DNA of 9,547 bases from Pseudopedobacter sp045629485 (GTDB lineage: Bacteria > Bacteroidota > Bacteroidia > Sphingobacteriales > Sphingobacteriaceae). Where the stretch lies: positions 1 through 9,547 of the forward strand of contig JAZQRF010000320.1 in the NCBI GenBank assembly GCA_045629485.1, written 5' to 3'. A model generated the notes under the pieces. That model ran no database searches. It was not told the origin of the DNA and worked only from the letters and a program-made list of their open reading frames with translations. Each line of letters begins with the position of its first letter. Positions within the stretch are counted from its first letter, which is position 1. The position numbers and the translations under genes were made by a program. This document shows positions 7,502 through 9,547 of this stretch, piece by piece.

Positions 7502-8638
7502 ATGAAGATATGTATAGCTCCTAATGCCTTTAAAAATAGCCTGACGGCGAGCCAGGCTGCAACAGCCATTAAAGAGGGATTGACTGATAGTGGCCTGAAT
7601 GCAACTTTAGAATGTTTTCCCATAGCTGACGGGGGAGACGGAACCGCCGCTTTGATTATTGGGAAGTGTGGAGGGAAGATCGTCAACACCCGGGTTCAGG
7701 ATCCTTTAGGCCGTGAAATTGAATCTTCTTTTGGTTTGATCAATAAGGGGAAGACTGCAATAATTGAAATGGCAGATGCTTCTGGGATCAGATTATTAAT
7801 ACCTGGAGAATTGAATCCCTTGCACGCTTCTTCTTTTGGAACCGGGGAGTTGATTAAAAAAGCTTTGGATAAAGGTGTTCAGGAAATCTTTTTAGGGATG
7901 GGTGGCTCTGCTACAGTAGATGGGGGAACAGGAATATTAAGTGCACTAGGTATTAGGTTTTTAGATTCCGCAGGGCATCCAATAGTAAATTTACCTGCTG
8001 CCTGGAACTCACTTTCTACTATTGATCTATCACAAGTTGATCAAAGAATTTTCAATTGTAAGCTGACTATTTTATGTGATGTTCATAACGAACTTTTAGG
8101 TAAGAAGGGTGCGGCGGCCGTTTTTGGACCACAGAAAGGGGCAAACTCAGGGCAGGTTAAAGAGCTGGAAGCTTTTCTGCATCATTTCACAAATATCACA
8201 ATGGAGCAAATAGGCTTAAATATAGCAGGATTAGAATTTGGCGGTACTGCCGGAGGAGCCGCAGCGGGAGTTTGTGCATTTCTAAACGCTCGTTTGGTAA
8301 ATGGGATAGATCACTTCCTAAAGCTTACTGATTTTGAGAGTGCATTAAAAGGTAGTAATTTTTTAATTACTGGAGAAGGGGCTTTAGATAACCAAACCTT
8401 ACAGGGTAAAGGTCCCTTGGGCGTAGCTAAACTCTCCAGACATTATGGTATTCCCGTATGTGCATTAGCCGGGAAAGTCTCGTTAAGAGATATCCCTGAA
8501 TTACGAAAACATTTTGATGTAATATTGCCAATAACTAACCAACCAATGGAATTGACTGATGCGTTGAAATTAACCCCTGAAAACTTATCAAGGACCACCT
8601 ACGAATTGGGGAAGATGTTAAACCTTTTAAAAAAATAA
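7502..8638 (+). CDS. Glycerate kinase type I (GarK/GlxK family)
   Basis: A complete 378-residue cytoplasmic kinase, close to the family's usual length of about 380. It phosphorylates D-glycerate with ATP; characterised enterobacterial members (GarK, GlxK) give 2-phosphoglycerate, which enters glycolysis at enolase. Conserved motifs are APNAFKNSLTA (residues 6-16), PIADGGDGT (40-48, usually PIADGGEGT), GMGGSATVDGGTG (132-144), a glycine- and alanine-rich FGGTAGGAAAG stretch, and LITGEGALDNQT followed by GKGPLGVA (288 onward). No key motif is missing. The ATG begins one base after the permease stop, implying translational coupling. No hydroxypyruvate/tartronate-semialdehyde reductase or glyoxylate carboligase gene is visible, so glycerate is probably taken up directly rather than made from glyoxylate here. 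The product position (2- versus 3-phosphoglycerate) is inferred from the family. Confidence 0.95.
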   Translation: MKICIAPNAFKNSLTASQAATAIKEGLTDSGLNATLECFPIADGGDGTAALIIGKCGGKIVNTRVQDPLGREIESSFGLINKGKTAIIEMADASGIRLLIPGELNPLHASSFGTGELIKKALDKGVQEIFLGMGGSATVDGGTGILSALGIRFLDSAGHPIVNLPAAWNSLSTIDLSQVDQRIFNCKLTILCDVHNELLGKKGAAAVFGPQKGANSGQVKELEAFLHHFTNITMEQIGLNIAGLEFGGTAGGAAAGVCAFLNARLVNGIDHFLKLTDFESALKGSNFLITGEGALDNQTLQGKGPLGVAKLSRHYGIPVCALAGKVSLRDIPELRKHFDVILPITNQPMELTDALKLTPENLSRTTYELGKMLNLLKK

Positions 8639-8723
8639 AATTATCATTTCCTGTGTACTAATTATTTTGTTAAAATAGACTGATATAGTTGTATTCCGGA
8701 TATCCTGTTTTCTGTATAATTAC

Positions 8724-8745
8724 AAAAGCTTAAATTCAAGCTTTT
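8724..8745 (+). terminator. Probable terminator hairpin downstream of the glycerate kinase gene
   Basis: A perfect 8-bp inverted repeat, AAAAGCTT (8724-8731) and AAGCTTTT (8738-8745), has a 6-base loop and is followed by CTTTG. It lies 85 bases after the kinase stop codon. The symmetry, with A-rich and T-rich outer ends, fits a weak terminator that could act on both strands. The stem has only two G-C pairs, so confidence is moderate. Confidence 0.45.
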
Positions 8746-8755
8746 CTTTGTTCCA

Positions 8756-8922
8756 GTGCCTATAAAAAAATTCATAAGCATCAAGGAAAGAGGTTATTTT
8801 TGGTATGTCAGCGAAGATCATCAATTAGAAGAATTTGTATTCTGTGGGGCGTGATTGAGTATATTTTAACAATGCAGACCCAAAGGGCTAAGGACTTGAA
8901 AAAGATATTGATTGCATCATAA
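8756..8922 (+). pseudogene. Possible small frameshifted coding remnant, unrecognised
   Basis: From a GTG at 8756 the frame reads PIKKFISIKERGYFWYVS and continues to a TGA at 8852-8854, a mixed composition that looks more protein-like than its surroundings. If one G were missing from the GGGG run at 8846-8849, the frame would continue through VIEYILTMQTQRAKDLKKI to a TAA at 8920-8922, giving about 55 residues. I recognise no family. It could be the remnant of a decayed gene, a real small gene with a homopolymer error, or chance. The presence of two other one-base losses in this window makes the error idea slightly more credible. Confidence 0.2.
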
Positions 8923-9032
8923 AACAGTATTTCTAACATCAGTATTGTTTTATTATAATCAATTATGTAAAACAGCAGTTAGCCTATTCCGTGGAGGTTG
9001 CATCAACTTCTTAAAAATTTTGTTCAAAATAT

Positions 9033-9059
9033 AAATGCTACAAACGAGAAATAGCATTT
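9033..9059. repeat. Inverted repeat (hairpin) in the intergenic region
   Basis: AAATGCTA (9033-9040) and TAGCATTT (9052-9059) form a perfect 8-bp stem around an 11-base loop. No T-tract follows it on the + strand. It might be an operator, a structured leader element or chance. Nothing else in the sequence decides between these. Confidence 0.4.
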
Positions 9060-9339
9060 GCATGAAGTTAAGAAAAGACGAAATGAATAATTATTAAAGG
9101 AATATGAGGCTGCTTATCTCTTTCGTTACCTAGCTGGCTTATTCAATCTGCAATTGGCGTATATAATTTTTAGACCTTGCTCTTCTTTTATATTATGCAG
9201 TTAAAGGGTATAAAATGAGGTGAAGTTTTCACTATTGCGATTCATTTTTCTCTCCGAATTGAAACAACATATACTTAATTTTATTGTTATCTGTTTATTC
9301 CTCAATATAATATGGAATAATATTTGTCCACCATTAAAA

Positions 9340-9547
9340 ATGGAACATTTACTCTTTAAAGACTGGGAAAGCCTTTGGCACATAGCAGTTTGCGCTTCAC
9401 TATCTTACATTGCACTGTTTCTCTTTATAAGGATCTCGGGGAAAAGAACACTCGCTAAATTGAATGCCTTCGATTTTGTGGTCACGGTAACACTTGGCTC
9501 TACACTTTCCTCAATGATTCTTGCAAAAGTTACCCTTGCAGAAGGTG
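9340..9547 (+). CDS. DUF421 (YetF-like) membrane protein, N-terminal fragment cut by the window end
   Basis: The first 69 codons of a DUF421-family inner-membrane protein, starting at the ATG at 9340. A hydrophobic segment (residues about 14-31) is followed by the family hallmark RISGKRTLAKLNAFDF (31-46) and then VTVTLGSTL leading into a second hydrophobic segment. Members are typically about 150-230 residues with N-terminal membrane helices and a cytoplasmic C-terminal domain. Their biochemical role is poorly defined; in Bacillus, relatives are linked to spore germination and stress. The frame stays open upstream to 9214, but that sequence is low-complexity and lacks the family pattern, so ATG 9340 is preferred. 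The gene follows the long gap and appears to be a separate transcription unit, unrelated in function to the uptake genes. Confidence 0.88.
   Translation, partial: MEHLLFKDWESLWHIAVCASLSYIALFLFIRISGKRTLAKLNAFDFVVTVTLGSTLSSMILAKVTLAEG

Larger units (their letters stand above)
8639..9339. other. Long AT-rich intergenic region, about 700 bases
   Basis: No intact gene of normal length is visible on either strand. The one minus-strand frame of 60 codons (9201-9383) runs into the DUF421 start and has no recognisable motif. The region contains the terminator-like hairpin at 8724-8745, the possible remnant at 8756-8922 and the hairpin at 9033-9059. I found no tRNA-like cloverleaf, no insertion-sequence ends and no convincing Bacteroidota -33/-7 promoter (TTTG and TAnnTTTG at the right spacing), though the DUF421 gene presumably has its promoter here. 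Confidence 0.7.

Noticed and set aside
8665..8691. Possible Bacteroidota promoter (TTTTG at 8665-8669, TATAGTTG at 8684-8691)
   Set aside because: Spacing is only 14 bases instead of about 19-21, and the -7 element has a mismatch.
8795..8802. TATTTTTG, a perfect match to the Bacteroidota -7 consensus
   Set aside because: No TTTG or TTG at the required upstream distance, and it falls inside the possible coding remnant.
9104..9205. Frame with EYEAAYLFRYLAGLFNLQLAYIIF in the intergenic region
   Set aside because: No start codon, fewer than 40 codons and no recognised family; likely chance in AT-rich DNA.
9201..9383. Minus-strand 60-codon frame
   Set aside because: Overlaps the DUF421 N-terminus, has no motif and lies in low-complexity sequence.

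Overview
The window looks like chromosomal DNA from a member of the Bacteroidota, most likely a Pedobacter-like member of the Sphingobacteriaceae. This is inferred from a SusC/SusD outer-membrane pair, a DUF5689 lipoprotein, AT-rich codon use and the absence of clear Shine-Dalgarno sequences. All recognisable genes lie on the + strand.

Positions 1-5220 hold a surface nutrient-uptake operon. It runs from the C-terminal 678 residues of a SusC-type TonB-dependent receptor, through a complete SusD-like lipoprotein, to a DUF5689-type lipoprotein. A strong hairpin (5250-5281) lies just after the third gene and probably ends or attenuates that transcript.

Positions 5300-7500+ hold a second gene group. 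It begins with a secreted endonuclease/exonuclease/phosphatase (EEP) family hydrolase. As written, that gene is broken by two separate one-base losses at 5762-5776 and 5979-5984, although every catalytic motif survives. Next come a GntP-family permease and, one base after its stop codon, a type I glycerate kinase. The last two form a clear uptake-plus-phosphorylation pair, most simply for D-glycerate, feeding 2-phosphoglycerate into lower glycolysis.

Positions 8639-9339 are about 700 bases without a convincing intact gene. They contain a probable terminator, one further hairpin and a short possible coding remnant. The window ends in the N-terminal 69 codons of a DUF421 (YetF-like) membrane protein.

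Taken together, the SusCD-DUF5689 group and the EEP hydrolase suggest capture of a phosphodiester-containing or otherwise non-standard substrate rather than an ordinary polysaccharide, because no glycoside hydrolase or polysaccharide lyase is visible. The adjacent glycerate genes may handle a breakdown product or may be independent. I see no CRISPR array, insertion sequence, tRNA, rRNA or phage gene, and nothing that clearly amounts to a new defence or mobile system.
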